Shown here piece after piece: positions 26,501 to 33,933 of a stretch of 49,109 nt of DNA. Numbering within the stretch: position 1 is the first letter of the stretch; each line of letters begins with the position of its first letter. The DNA comes from IDS-8 sp040902105 (GTDB taxonomy: Bacteria; Pseudomonadota; Gammaproteobacteria; Steroidobacterales; Woeseiaceae). The stretch is from NCBI GenBank assembly GCA_040902105.1, contig JBBDXW010000008.1, positions 1-49,109 of the forward strand. The letters are read 5' to 3'. Both the position numbers and the translations under genes were made by a program. Under the pieces are notes generated by a model. That model did not search any database and was not told the origin of the DNA. It worked only from the letters and a program-made list of their open reading frames with translations.

Positions 26501-26623
26501 CAATACGGAGAGGAGGCCGATCGCACAGGCGATCGACCGCACCTTGACCCATGTCCGCGTCCGCCGCGGCGCGTCCGCTGCGGCGTTCTGGCTGCGATTC
26601 ACTGTCCTTGATTCTCCCGGCAT
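22949..26623 (-). CDS. Calx-beta / thrombospondin-3 repeat surface protein fused to an outer-membrane barrel
   Basis: 1224 residues. Signal peptide at about 26-50 (IACAIGLLSVLIAATPMANA). Two Calx-beta domains to about residue 270 (VTVSVAASDAEASE, DDLIEGDETVEVTLTAS); a long Asp-rich thrombospondin type 3 region from about 275 to 675 (repeats such as DTDEDGIPDYQDPDDDGDGV), expected to bind many calcium ions; a PKD-like segment; a 'choice-of-anchor' type region (about 880-1000); then GQGGGNIGPVALIMLGLFAV + SAAHRRRRR, which looks like a GlyGly-CTERM (rhombosortase) signal. Instead of stopping, the frame continues into a Met1033 signal-like helix and an OmpA-like barrel of 192 residues. See the separate entry for that part. 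Surface adhesion or matrix role likely. Confidence 0.85.
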   Translation of the reverse strand: MPGESRTVNRSQNAAADAPRRTRTWVKVRSIACAIGLLSVLIAATPMANAQVTVSVAASDAEASETPPGNGQFTVTREGGSPFPVTVTYEVFGTATAGADYAALSGSVTLGFVAPNATITVNVPASDGLFEGDEFVSIRLLESGSVTVTNDTATVDIRDTAHSVTATTGSNATEGPVTPGQILVSLGGQNQSGSAVLVDYTVDGSASPGTDYATLNGVASIPVGSSDASIAVTPIADDLIEGDETVEVTLTASSDARAPIGDPPTASVTITDDDAAGDDDDDGLSNLDECPDQTQCRDTDEDGIPDYQDPDDDGDGVPTASENPPDQDTNSDSLPDYLDNNDDGDGRLTRDEDADADGDGNPATDPTDLDDDNIPDYLDPHDQGGPTGDLDGDGLTNEREAELGTDPENPDTDGDGVGDGDEDAAGTDPLDNLSFEDADGDLVPDAIEVADGTDPNNPASFVDSDGGGTADHIETVTYANFGITATDTLDHNDDQRDFDGDGLPDRLEISIGSEPSSSDSPTADGAGDDTGNGIPNAVEAYLAGLGIVSVTASSDFDRDGYPDAAEVLLALNPLSATASDSDGDGVPNVIELLAGLDINAATDSDADGVPDAREIALNADPLDANSPVVNGALDDDGDGVSNAIEHALQVLGATTDTDENSDTDGDSVGDADEIRAGTDPFHGEQPVPWIELMQAGIGPVNALSSAGGAATATAVIGGHQSGTLVYDWSDTDNAVLAVVSGSQTSKALAFSPATLPAGAYNVVLRVERTIGDFVSPASVVDFTLNVLADAPAADIADADNDGVPDTVDDSDARLGFANALQAQSAAPIQANAGVRLQVGSTARTAQAGSARVTRDHIAAAGDGQGGSVGNSEDEYDYLSGIYDFEVTNLPEAGALVQIVIPQATAIGEFPEYRKYLPGPGWRDFVVDANNLIESAPGSSSACPEPGDAAFQPGLTPGHFCVQLSIEDGGPNDGDAAEGPNGIIKDPGGVGTPKGQVSVGQGGGNIGPVALIMLGLFAVSAAHRRRRRPSGGTMSLTAIGLILGCYCLLAVPPTAHADAFVGAGGGMSLLDPDTAATPFSVEDDQDLGIKIFGGVDLTTISRNLSVEAFWADLGQATLNGNGKIDYSLFGAGVSYGIGSVRAPRLSGFVEAGIARLDASANVPLIQEDDTLMFFGIAGSFAIRRHLFLQLEYEYFAEDAQFLSLSIVKRFRWNTSDARTMPLPDR

Positions 26624-26859
26624 TCGTTTGCTATTTCGAGGATTGACCGAATTACATTCTACAGTGTACTGACTGTCGGGCCGGAATCACTAATGGCTCC
26701 CGGCTCCATAAGCTCAACACAACAGTTTGTAATTTTTACCAATTGTCCAGCGTACGGCGGGTACTTTGCCGGTGCGGGCGCCGGGGTATCGCCCCGCCGC
26801 GACCGGGGCGGAGCCGGCACTTATGTTATATGGAACAAGCGTGTCACGCCGGTCACCCG
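26624..26859. other. Intergenic spacer with GC-rich inverted repeats
   Basis: Holds the promoter of the minus-strand Calx-beta gene and the 3' end of the DMT gene region. Nested short palindromes occur at 26782-26809 (CGGGG/CCCCG and GCCCC/GGGGC), a possible terminator for the transporter gene, though no T run follows. No coding frame stands out. Confidence 0.35.
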
Positions 26860-27735
26860 CTACGGCGGGATGATCAGCGGCGGCTTGCGCTCGCGCTGGA
26901 TCAGGTAAAGGCCGCTGCCCACGATCACCGCCGCGCCAACGAACACGATCGGCTCCGGCAGGTCGCCCCAGAATATCAGATCGAGCAGCACACCCCAGAA
27001 CAACGTCGAATACTCGAACGGCGCGATCACGGAAACCGGCGCGCATTTGAACGCTTCGGTAATCAACACCTGGCCGAGCGCGCCGGTGACGCCCATCGTG
27101 ATCAGCCAGCTGGTGTCCGCCAACCGGAGAGGCTGCCAATCCGGCAGCGCCAGCAACCCTGCGCCGATCGCGACCATCGTTACGAACCAGAAAGACATGG
27201 CTCCCGTGGAATCGGTGCGCCCGAGAATTCGAACGCTGATGGCGTTCAAGGCGTAGCAGATTGCGCCGACGAGCACGGCAATGGTCGTCAGGCTCACCGC
27301 AACAAATCCCGGCCGCAACACGATCAGGACGCCGCCGAAGCCGGCAAGGACCGCAAGCCAGCGTCGCCGGTCCACCGACTCTTTCAGGAGCAAAACGGAC
27401 AACGCCGTGATCATGATCGGCGCTATGAAGAACAGCGTGTAGGCCTCTGACAACGGCATGTCGCTGATCGCGTATATGAAACTCGTCAGCATGAGCACGG
27501 CCAGCACGCCGCGCGCGAGATGCCAGCGCCAGCGCACGCGGAGCAGCGTCGCGAAGCTGCGTTCGCTCCAGTATACCCAGACGATTACGAACGGCAGCGA
27601 CACCAGGCCGCGCAATGCGGCAACCTGAATCGACGAGTAATGGTCCGTAAGCTGCTTCATGGCCGCGTCCATGACGGACAGCGCGGCCATGGCAAGCAGC
27701 ATCAGGCCTATACCTCGCAAATTTTCGCCGCGCAC
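26860..27735 (-). CDS. DMT-family (EamA) transporter
   Basis: 291 residues, ten hydrophobic helices in two EamA halves: GIGLMLLAMAALSVMDAAMK, WHLARGVLAVLMLTSFIYAI and YTLFFIAPIMITALSVLLLK in the first; AICYALNAISVRILGRTDST and STLFWGVLLDLIFWGDLPEP in the second. Start is GTG 27735 with AGGAGG 4 nt upstream. Inner-membrane exporter of a small metabolite (amino acid, purine or similar); substrate cannot be told. Stands alone in its orientation. Confidence 0.9.
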   Translation of the reverse strand: MRGENLRGIGLMLLAMAALSVMDAAMKQLTDHYSSIQVAALRGLVSLPFVIVWVYWSERSFATLLRVRWRWHLARGVLAVLMLTSFIYAISDMPLSEAYTLFFIAPIMITALSVLLLKESVDRRRWLAVLAGFGGVLIVLRPGFVAVSLTTIAVLVGAICYALNAISVRILGRTDSTGAMSFWFVTMVAIGAGLLALPDWQPLRLADTSWLITMGVTGALGQVLITEAFKCAPVSVIAPFEYSTLFWGVLLDLIFWGDLPEPIVFVGAAVIVGSGLYLIQRERKPPLIIPP

Positions 27736-27942
27736 GCCGCCTCCTGGTCAATGGACGAGGCGGCGTATCTTATAGAAGTCGCGCGCGGGACGGAGCCCTT
27801 TCACAAGAACGCTGCGAGGCGATTCGGTAAAGCGGCGGTGTCAGCTGTATCTGGAAGGGTGCGAGGACTCACTCACAATCGCGTTCTCGCGTGAACGCGA
27901 GATCCTCGTAGTCGAAGCTGAAATCGGCTTGCGGATCGACGA

Positions 27943-27966
27943 CCCGCTACCGTCAACGATAGCGGG
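27943..27966 (-). terminator. Hairpin downstream of the Oar-like receptor gene
   Basis: Perfect 7-bp arms CCCGCTA and TAGCGGG with a 10-nt loop, 17 bp past the stop of the receptor gene. No U tract, so termination would be Rho-assisted or weak. A second hairpin CTCGCG-TGAA-CGCGAG lies further downstream at 27886-27901. Confidence 0.4.
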
Positions 27967-27982
27967 CCGCCAAGGGTGTGCG

Positions 27983-30955
27983 TCAGAAGTCGACTGTCAC
28001 CAGGAACTGCGCAAAGCGTGGCGCCTGGTAGGCCGTGCCCTGCAGGTACCCGGGATTGATGAACCCGATGTCCGACTCGAACTCGTCGTCGACTTGCAAC
28101 GTGCGTTGCTGGTTCAGCACGTTGTAGACCGCGAACTTCGCCCGCAGGTCGACGTCATTGAACGACTTCAGATATGTCAGGCTGAGGCCCAGGTCGTAAT
28201 GCCACGGCAGCCTGCCGCCCGATGCGCGCGGCCTGTGCTCGTACTCCCGTTCCGACAGGATCGGCGAGGTGCAATTGGTTACGCAAACGAAGTAGCTGTG
28301 ATAATTCTCGCCATCGAACGGGTTGCCGACGCCGAAGGCATTGATGGGTCCGCCGGACTGCGCGCTGAGGCTGCCGCCGACCTCCCAGTTCTCGTTAATG
28401 CCATAGGCGCCGCGAAGCTTGATCTGGTGGCGGCGATCGTTGGGCAGGTAGCCGTCACCGCGATAGTTGACCCACGGATTGTCGAAGTTTTCGGTACGGC
28501 CGGTATCCGAGAAATTGGTGTCCGAATTGACCGGACCCTCGGCGTTGCCTTCGCTGTAGGCAAGGGTATAGGACGCATTGAACGCCCAGCTCTCGTCCCA
28601 CTCGCGATCCAGCACGAACTCCAGCGCCTTGTACGTGCGCTCGGCCTCGGGATATCCCACCTCGCCGACGTAATTGCCGGCGTCGTCGTACATTCCCCAA
28701 CCCGCTTGCGAGGTGTCGATGGTGATAAACGCGTCGGATACGCCGTCGCAGTCGGTGTCAGTGAAGACCGTGGTGGGCTCGCCAGGGTTTCCCATGACCC
28801 AGTTGACGTAACCCGTATCGTCGCCGCACACGATGCCGTTCGACGTAAGCTCCATGTCGTCGATGGCGTTATTGAGCTCGCGGTAAATGCCCCGGACGCC
28901 CCACGACCAGCGGTCCCCGAGCATGGACTGGTAACCGAGAATGATCTCGTCCTGGTACACAGGATCCATGTCTGCATCGACTTCGCCGCGAAGATCACCC
29001 ACGCTGCCGTCGCCCTGCGAATCGTCGACGTCACCGATCTGCGCGCCGAGGATCGGACGCTGGTAGGTGGTGCCGTTGTACTCGAAGTCCTCGAGGCCCT
29101 CGAAGACGTAAAAGGTCCGCACATCCGCAAAGCCGCCTGCCTGCTTGATGTTGATGACGTTGGCAACCGGCAGGTAGTAACGGCCGACGTTGCCGAACAC
29201 CTTGCTGCGCCCGTCGCCATTCATGTCCCACGAAAATCCCAGGCGCGGAGCGAGCATGTCATTGATCTTGATGTAGCTGTCGCCGTCAGAATTCTTGTTG
29301 TCGAACGAATCCATGCGCAGTCCCAGATCGAGGAGCAGCGTGTCCGTGATCTGCCAGCTGTCCTCGAGGTAATAGGCGCTGGCGGTGGTTTCGAACTCGC
29401 CGTCGACCTCATTGGTGCGAGTGCGAACGTACGCAGTCACCCCCGCAGGCACCACGCCGCCGTTTTCGATGGTCGCGCCGGGAGTGGTGTCGTTGATCTC
29501 GTATACCAGACGATCCGGACCCGGATAGAACTGCGAGTGCTCTGAAGTGTTGACCTCGTGGTCCACGCCGAAGCGCACACGGTGGTCGCCGAGCGTCCAT
29601 TGGAAATCCAGTCTCGCCTGGTCGCGGTTGTCCACGCGCGCGATTACTGAAGAACTGGAGGTGCAGCCGATATCGCCGTCACCGACCGTGCGGAAGTCAC
29701 GAATGCGATTGCAGTCGATGTCGTTGGGTGTGTACTGCGCCGATTCGCGTTCGGTTTGGCCGTACATTGCCCGCATCGACAGCGAATCGGTCAGATAGCC
29801 GGTGTAGGTCGTCGACCAGTTGAGGCCGCCGTCGTCGAGGAACTCCGTATTCTGGAAGTCGCCGCGGGCGCCGCTTGCAATATCGAACTGATAGACGTCG
29901 GTTGCAGCCGAGTTTTCGTCGGAGAAGGCCAGGAATTCCAGCAGATTGTTGTCGTTGACCTGCCAGTCGATCTTGGCGCCCCAGAATCCGTCATCGGATT
30001 GCTCTTCGTCCAGAAGACTGCCTTCGTTATTGGTGTTGGTCGGCTCGTTATTGCGGACCTCGTACATGGCGAAGAAGAACAGGCGATCACGCAGGATCGG
30101 ACCTCCTGCGTAGAGATTCAGGGACTGATTGTCGAACTCGTCGTGGCTCGCGATGTACACCGGGTTGCCGTCGGCGTCGTAGTGATCGTCGCCATCGCCC
30201 TGCAGGAACGCGGGTTCCCAAACGGCTTCCACGCCATATTCGAATTCGTTGCTGCCGGAGCGGGTGACGGCATTGATCACGCCGCCGGTGGTGCGGCCGA
30301 ATTCCACAGAATAGCCGCCGGTCTTGACCTGAAACTCCTCGTAAAACGCGTACGGCACCGACGAGAAGCCGATGCGCCTGTAAAAGTCAGTGACGTTCAG
30401 GCCGTTGATGTAGACGGCGTTCTCGGCCACGGAGGAGCCGCCGAACGAGACCCCTTCGAATTCCCCCCTGTTCACGCCGGACGCGAGTTGCGCCACCGAC
30501 AGGAGGTCGCGATCGACCGGCAGGCGGGCCAGTTCCTGTTTAGTCAGGTTCGTTGCGGATTCGGTCGAGGTCACGTCGATCGCATTGATGGTGCGCGATG
30601 CAACGACCGTGATCTGGTCGATTGCGCCGGCATCGACCAGGGTCGTCTTGCCGAGATTGACCGTGAGCGGGATGTCCGAGGCTATGGCTTCACCATCCTT
30701 GTTTGCGTCGAGGCTGTAACTGCCTACCGGAAGAAACGGAAAGCGAAAACTGCCGTCATCGCCGGCGGTGACGGTGCGGCTGAAGCCGGTCCCCGGACTG
30801 CGCACGGTGACCTCTGCTCCGGGCTCGGTCTGTCCGGCCACCGCGCCGTCCTGCGACTGTGCCATGGCCAGCGGCGCCAGCGGCGCGAGGCAAAGCGTCA
30901 CGGAAAACGCAATACCGATGGAAAGTGCGAGTCGTTGCAGTGTCTTGTTGTTCAT
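27983..30955 (-). CDS. TonB-dependent receptor with carboxypeptidase-regulatory-like N-terminal domain (Oar-like)
   Basis: 990 residues. Signal region LSIGIAFSVTLCLAPLAPLA; residues about 34-110 are a CarboxypepD_reg/SdrD-B-like beta domain (AEVTVRSPGTGFSRTVTAGD, FPFLPVGSYSLDA). The plug follows (VVASRTINAIDVTSTES, VYINGLNVTDFYRRIGFSSV, GRTTGGVINAVTRSG) and then a large barrel with many Asp-rich loops, ending RFAQFLVTVDF. Oar-like receptors import large substrates, often oligopeptides or proteins. The transglutaminase gene lies 18 bp upstream on the same strand, so the pair is one operon; that suggests a substrate linked to protein processing. No Fur box seen. Confidence 0.92.
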   Translation of the reverse strand: MNNKTLQRLALSIGIAFSVTLCLAPLAPLAMAQSQDGAVAGQTEPGAEVTVRSPGTGFSRTVTAGDDGSFRFPFLPVGSYSLDANKDGEAIASDIPLTVNLGKTTLVDAGAIDQITVVASRTINAIDVTSTESATNLTKQELARLPVDRDLLSVAQLASGVNRGEFEGVSFGGSSVAENAVYINGLNVTDFYRRIGFSSVPYAFYEEFQVKTGGYSVEFGRTTGGVINAVTRSGSNEFEYGVEAVWEPAFLQGDGDDHYDADGNPVYIASHDEFDNQSLNLYAGGPILRDRLFFFAMYEVRNNEPTNTNNEGSLLDEEQSDDGFWGAKIDWQVNDNNLLEFLAFSDENSAATDVYQFDIASGARGDFQNTEFLDDGGLNWSTTYTGYLTDSLSMRAMYGQTERESAQYTPNDIDCNRIRDFRTVGDGDIGCTSSSSVIARVDNRDQARLDFQWTLGDHRVRFGVDHEVNTSEHSQFYPGPDRLVYEINDTTPGATIENGGVVPAGVTAYVRTRTNEVDGEFETTASAYYLEDSWQITDTLLLDLGLRMDSFDNKNSDGDSYIKINDMLAPRLGFSWDMNGDGRSKVFGNVGRYYLPVANVINIKQAGGFADVRTFYVFEGLEDFEYNGTTYQRPILGAQIGDVDDSQGDGSVGDLRGEVDADMDPVYQDEIILGYQSMLGDRWSWGVRGIYRELNNAIDDMELTSNGIVCGDDTGYVNWVMGNPGEPTTVFTDTDCDGVSDAFITIDTSQAGWGMYDDAGNYVGEVGYPEAERTYKALEFVLDREWDESWAFNASYTLAYSEGNAEGPVNSDTNFSDTGRTENFDNPWVNYRGDGYLPNDRRHQIKLRGAYGINENWEVGGSLSAQSGGPINAFGVGNPFDGENYHSYFVCVTNCTSPILSEREYEHRPRASGGRLPWHYDLGLSLTYLKSFNDVDLRAKFAVYNVLNQQRTLQVDDEFESDIGFINPGYLQGTAYQAPRFAQFLVTVDF

Positions 30956-30973
30956 GTCCCCCTCCGGGAAATG

Positions 30974-32557
30974 TCAGGTTTTTTTTGCGAAGGCCGACTG
31001 ATGCGTGGTCGGCTGATGCGGGGTCGATTGGTCTGTGGTCATCGGCGATTCGGGTACAAGGTCCGCTTCGAACTCGTAGTCCCACTGGTCGAAATACAGA
31101 TTGCCGCCTTTCCACTCGACCTCTCCTCGCTGCGAGTCGACGGTTTCGGAACGAAAATGTTGCTTCGCGGGATAGAACCGGGTGCCGAAATCGTCGTTGA
31201 ACGCGATGCGGTAGGCATCCAGTCCGCCCAGGTAAAACCACTCCAGATCCTCCGTTTCTTCGAAGCGGCCGAAGGTCACGTCCATCGGCATCCATCCGTA
31301 CGGTTCGATGTAAAGCCAGCCCCAGTCGTGCAGGTTCCAGTAGTCGCCGTACTCGCCGGCGGCATACACCATTCCCGACTGCCAGCGCGCCGGTATTCCG
31401 TTCATCCGCAGCAGGGTCATCAGGAGCAGCGTCTGCTGACCGCAATCGGCATGACCGGCGTGCAGCGCGTAATCGCTGATATTCGTGATGGTCGAGTATT
31501 CGCGTGCGCCGGCCCATGGAATCCTGTCGATGGCGGCATAAAGTTTTTGCGCGATGCGCCAAGGGTTCGTCTCGCTGCCCACGATCTGTTCCGACAGCAG
31601 CCGCATCGACTCGGTGAACAGGATGTGCGGCGGACGCTCGGCCACGAACGGCGCGAGTTCCGCGGTGATCTTTGCAGGCTTGACCTTCCCGGCATCGACC
31701 GCGTGGTATTGCCCGAAGATCGTCAGTTCGTAGTTGATCGAGAAAGCGGTCGGCCGCCCGGCCTCCGCCGGCTTTTCCAGGTAAACGGTGCGCTGCATGA
31801 CCGACTCGGGCGCAATCTCATGTGCCGGCGGCTCACTGGCAATGAACCGGATATCCTCCTGTTGTCCCGGCAGGGCGCGCGGCAAGGGAATCCACGCTCG
31901 CACGGTTTCGCCCGCGGGCACGGCGTCCGCCGCGACCGTCAGCGACTGCGTTACCCGTACCCGTTGCGGCAGTACGCTGTAGTCCTCGCGACGCAGCGCG
32001 GCCTCCCGCACCGCCCGATGGTGGGCGTTCGGACTCTCCATCGGCCCGTCGACCAGCGGCGTCTGCACGCTGCGACGTGCGCGCGCTTCGGCACTCAGGC
32101 GAAAAAGGTTGGACGGCGAGCGGTTGAAGTACAGGATTCGGCCATCGATGAGCTGACGCTCGAACAGGCCCTGGGAATCCCAGCGGGCGAACTCTTCGGA
32201 GGTCAGGTCCGGAATCGCTTTCCGCAAACGTGCCTGCACGGCATCGGCGTCAAGCGGGAAGTCGATCAGGATGCGCCGCATGCGCTCGCGCTGAAACAGC
32301 AGTGCATCGCGTGCTTTGTTGTCGAGCCCCGGTTCCACCAGCGCTTTCGAGAGGGTGGTCCCGGCCGACTCGAACTGCCCTGCATCGATGCTTGCAATGA
32401 CCCGGAGCAAGTCCGGCTCGGCAGCGCGCGCCTGTTGCGTGCAGGCGAGGCCGGCCAGCAGCAGCATTGCCACTTTGAGCGCGCCGTGCTGACATTGCCG
32501 AATACTGGCAGCACACAATGCCGGTGCCGAATCCACAGTGACCAGGTCCCCAAGCAA
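30974..32557 (-). CDS. Exported transglutaminase-like (papain-fold) protein
   Basis: 527 residues with hydrophobic export segment VAMLLLAGLACTQQARA near residue 30; the real start may be an inner Met. The catalytic Cys is about residue 372 in HAGHADCGQQTLLLMTLL, followed by the His/Asp part WNLHDWGWLYIEPYGWMPMD. The N-terminal 300 residues are a beta-rich region found in other bacterial transglutaminase-like proteins (AWIPLPRALPGQ). It may be a protease or amidase on extracellular polypeptides. The C-terminal tail has a short TTDQSTPHQPTTHQS repeat. First gene of the operon with the Oar-like TonB receptor. Confidence 0.87.
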   Translation of the reverse strand: MLGDLVTVDSAPALCAASIRQCQHGALKVAMLLLAGLACTQQARAAEPDLLRVIASIDAGQFESAGTTLSKALVEPGLDNKARDALLFQRERMRRILIDFPLDADAVQARLRKAIPDLTSEEFARWDSQGLFERQLIDGRILYFNRSPSNLFRLSAEARARRSVQTPLVDGPMESPNAHHRAVREAALRREDYSVLPQRVRVTQSLTVAADAVPAGETVRAWIPLPRALPGQQEDIRFIASEPPAHEIAPESVMQRTVYLEKPAEAGRPTAFSINYELTIFGQYHAVDAGKVKPAKITAELAPFVAERPPHILFTESMRLLSEQIVGSETNPWRIAQKLYAAIDRIPWAGAREYSTITNISDYALHAGHADCGQQTLLLMTLLRMNGIPARWQSGMVYAAGEYGDYWNLHDWGWLYIEPYGWMPMDVTFGRFEETEDLEWFYLGGLDAYRIAFNDDFGTRFYPAKQHFRSETVDSQRGEVEWKGGNLYFDQWDYEFEADLVPESPMTTDQSTPHQPTTHQSAFAKKT

Positions 32558-32582
32558 ATCCGTGGCGCCTGTTTAGCACGGT

Positions 32583-32610
32583 TTGCAAGTGACCGTCAAT
32601 AGTTTATGCT
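32583..32610 (+). promoter_or_regulatory. Candidate sigma-70 promoter of the muropeptide operon
   Basis: TTGCAA and TATGCT are separated by 16 bp, about 160 bp before the DUF819 start. Plausible -35/-10 pair; found by eye only. Confidence 0.3.
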
Positions 32611-32664
32611 TCGACAGAGCGCGCTGAGAATCATATATTCTGCAAGAGCGGGCGGCGGCCGGAA

Positions 32665-32686
32665 ACAGGCCGTCATCGGGGCCTGT
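32665..32686. promoter_or_regulatory. Inverted repeat in the leader of the muropeptide operon (possible RpiR/MurR operator)
   Basis: Perfect 7-bp arms ACAGGCC and GGCCTGT with an 8-bp spacer, between the candidate promoter and the DUF819 start. The last gene of the operon encodes an RpiR/MurR regulator, so this is the best operator candidate. An RNA hairpin role is the alternative. Confidence 0.35.
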
Positions 32687-32768
32687 CGGGGCATGGGGTC
32701 GGCCATACGGAGGCTGCCCGCCGAACCATCGGCGAGTCGAAAAAGGTCGGTGAATCAAAGGGGTATGA

Positions 32769-33920
32769 ATGATCCAATCGGTGTGGCCTTACCTGGCGCT
32801 GATGCTGCTCAGCGCCGGGCTGTTTCCCGCCCTGGAGCGGCGCTTCGGCTGGCGCATGTTCGCCATCACGCCGCCGATCGTCCTCACCTACCTGCTGGTT
32901 ACCGCCCTGGCGGTGGCCGGGCTGTGGGAGGTCAATTCGCCGATCCGCGAGGCGCAGTCGATGCTGATCGCACGCCTGGTGCCCGCGCTGGTGTTTCTGC
33001 TGATGATCAATTGCGATCTTCGCGCCATCTTCCGCCTCGGCCCTCGCGTGATGGCGGTGTTCTTCTGCACCACGGCGTGCCTGTTCGTGGCGTTTCTAAC
33101 CGTCGGATTGATCTTTCGCGCGTGGCTCCCGGCCGATGCCTGGCAACCGCTGGGCGCCTTGAGCGCCAGTTGGGCCGGCGGCACCGCGAACATGATCGCG
33201 GTCAAGGAAGCCATCGGCATGTCGGATTCGCTGCTGGCGATGTCGCTGCTTACCGATGCGTTGTGCTATTCGGCCTGGGTCGCGATCCTGTTTTCGATCG
33301 CGAGGCTGGCGCCCGCCTTCAATCGCTGGACCGGCGCGCAATCGAGCGCCGAACTTATCGTCGCCGAAACAAAAGCGACCGGAGCAACGACGGCGGATGG
33401 CGTACTGATCTGGATCGGACTGGCGCTGCTGGCGGCCTCCGGCTCGGCCTGGCTGGCCGCACTCCTGCCGGTCTCGAGCATGATTTCTACGAACACATGG
33501 ACCATTCTGCTGGCGACAGGATTCGGCCTGGTCGTGGCGCACACGCCCTTCTCGCGCTATCCGGGAGCCAGTTCGATCTCCAGCGCGCTGCTGATCGCCG
33601 TCGTCGCCGTGCTCGCCTCGCAGAGCAACTTCCACGGCATCGCCGACGCGCCGCTGTACGTGCTGGCCGGTGTTATCGTCATTACGATTCATGCCGTTTT
33701 GCTGGTGCTGGCTGCGCGCCTGTTTCACTTCGACCTGTACCTGTGCGGCATCGCCTCGCTGGCGCATATAGGCGGTGTCGCGGCGACGCCGCTGCTTGCC
33801 GCGAGTTACTCGCGCTCGCTGGTGCCGGTGGGCGTCCTGCTGGCGCTGCTCGGTTACGTCATCGGCACGGGCTACGGACTGCTGGTCGCTTCCCTCCTGT
33901 CGAAACTGTTCGCCGCGTAG
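32769..33920 (+). CDS. DUF819 family membrane protein (putative muropeptide/dipeptide carrier)
   Basis: 383 residues, about 11-12 helices from MIQSVWPYLALMLLSAGLFP through LYLCGIASLAHIGGVAATPL. The DUF819 signature region LSASWAGGTANMIAVKEAIG is present, and the second half has an equivalent inverted motif (IASLAHIGGVAATPLLAASY). AAAGGGG precedes ATG 32769. Family transport substrate is not established. First gene of an operon with an NlpC/P60 peptidase, a dipeptide epimerase and an RpiR regulator, so I infer that it moves L-Ala-D-Glu-containing cell-wall peptides or a product across the inner membrane. Confidence 0.87.
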   Translation: MIQSVWPYLALMLLSAGLFPALERRFGWRMFAITPPIVLTYLLVTALAVAGLWEVNSPIREAQSMLIARLVPALVFLLMINCDLRAIFRLGPRVMAVFFCTTACLFVAFLTVGLIFRAWLPADAWQPLGALSASWAGGTANMIAVKEAIGMSDSLLAMSLLTDALCYSAWVAILFSIARLAPAFNRWTGAQSSAELIVAETKATGATTADGVLIWIGLALLAASGSAWLAALLPVSSMISTNTWTILLATGFGLVVAHTPFSRYPGASSISSALLIAVVAVLASQSNFHGIADAPLYVLAGVIVITIHAVLLVLAARLFHFDLYLCGIASLAHIGGVAATPLLAASYSRSLVPVGVLLALLGYVIGTGYGLLVASLLSKLFAA

Positions 33921-33933
33921 AGGTATCGCAAAT

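Noticed and set aside
25151..26611. 486-codon plus-strand frame opposite the TSP3 region
   Set aside because: The complement of GAC/GAT-rich repeats is rich in GTC/ATC and stays open; its Val/Ile-rich repetition mirrors the Asp repeats.
27929..29545. 538-codon plus-strand frame opposite the Oar-like receptor
   Set aside because: Antisense shadow of a well-supported receptor; no ribosome site or family features.
29756..32602. 948-codon open frame on the plus strand opposite the Oar-like receptor and transglutaminase
   Set aside because: It is antisense to two genes with clear domains and crosses their junction; its translation shows no domain and is rich in Arg, Val, Gln and His, as expected of a GC-rich antisense frame.
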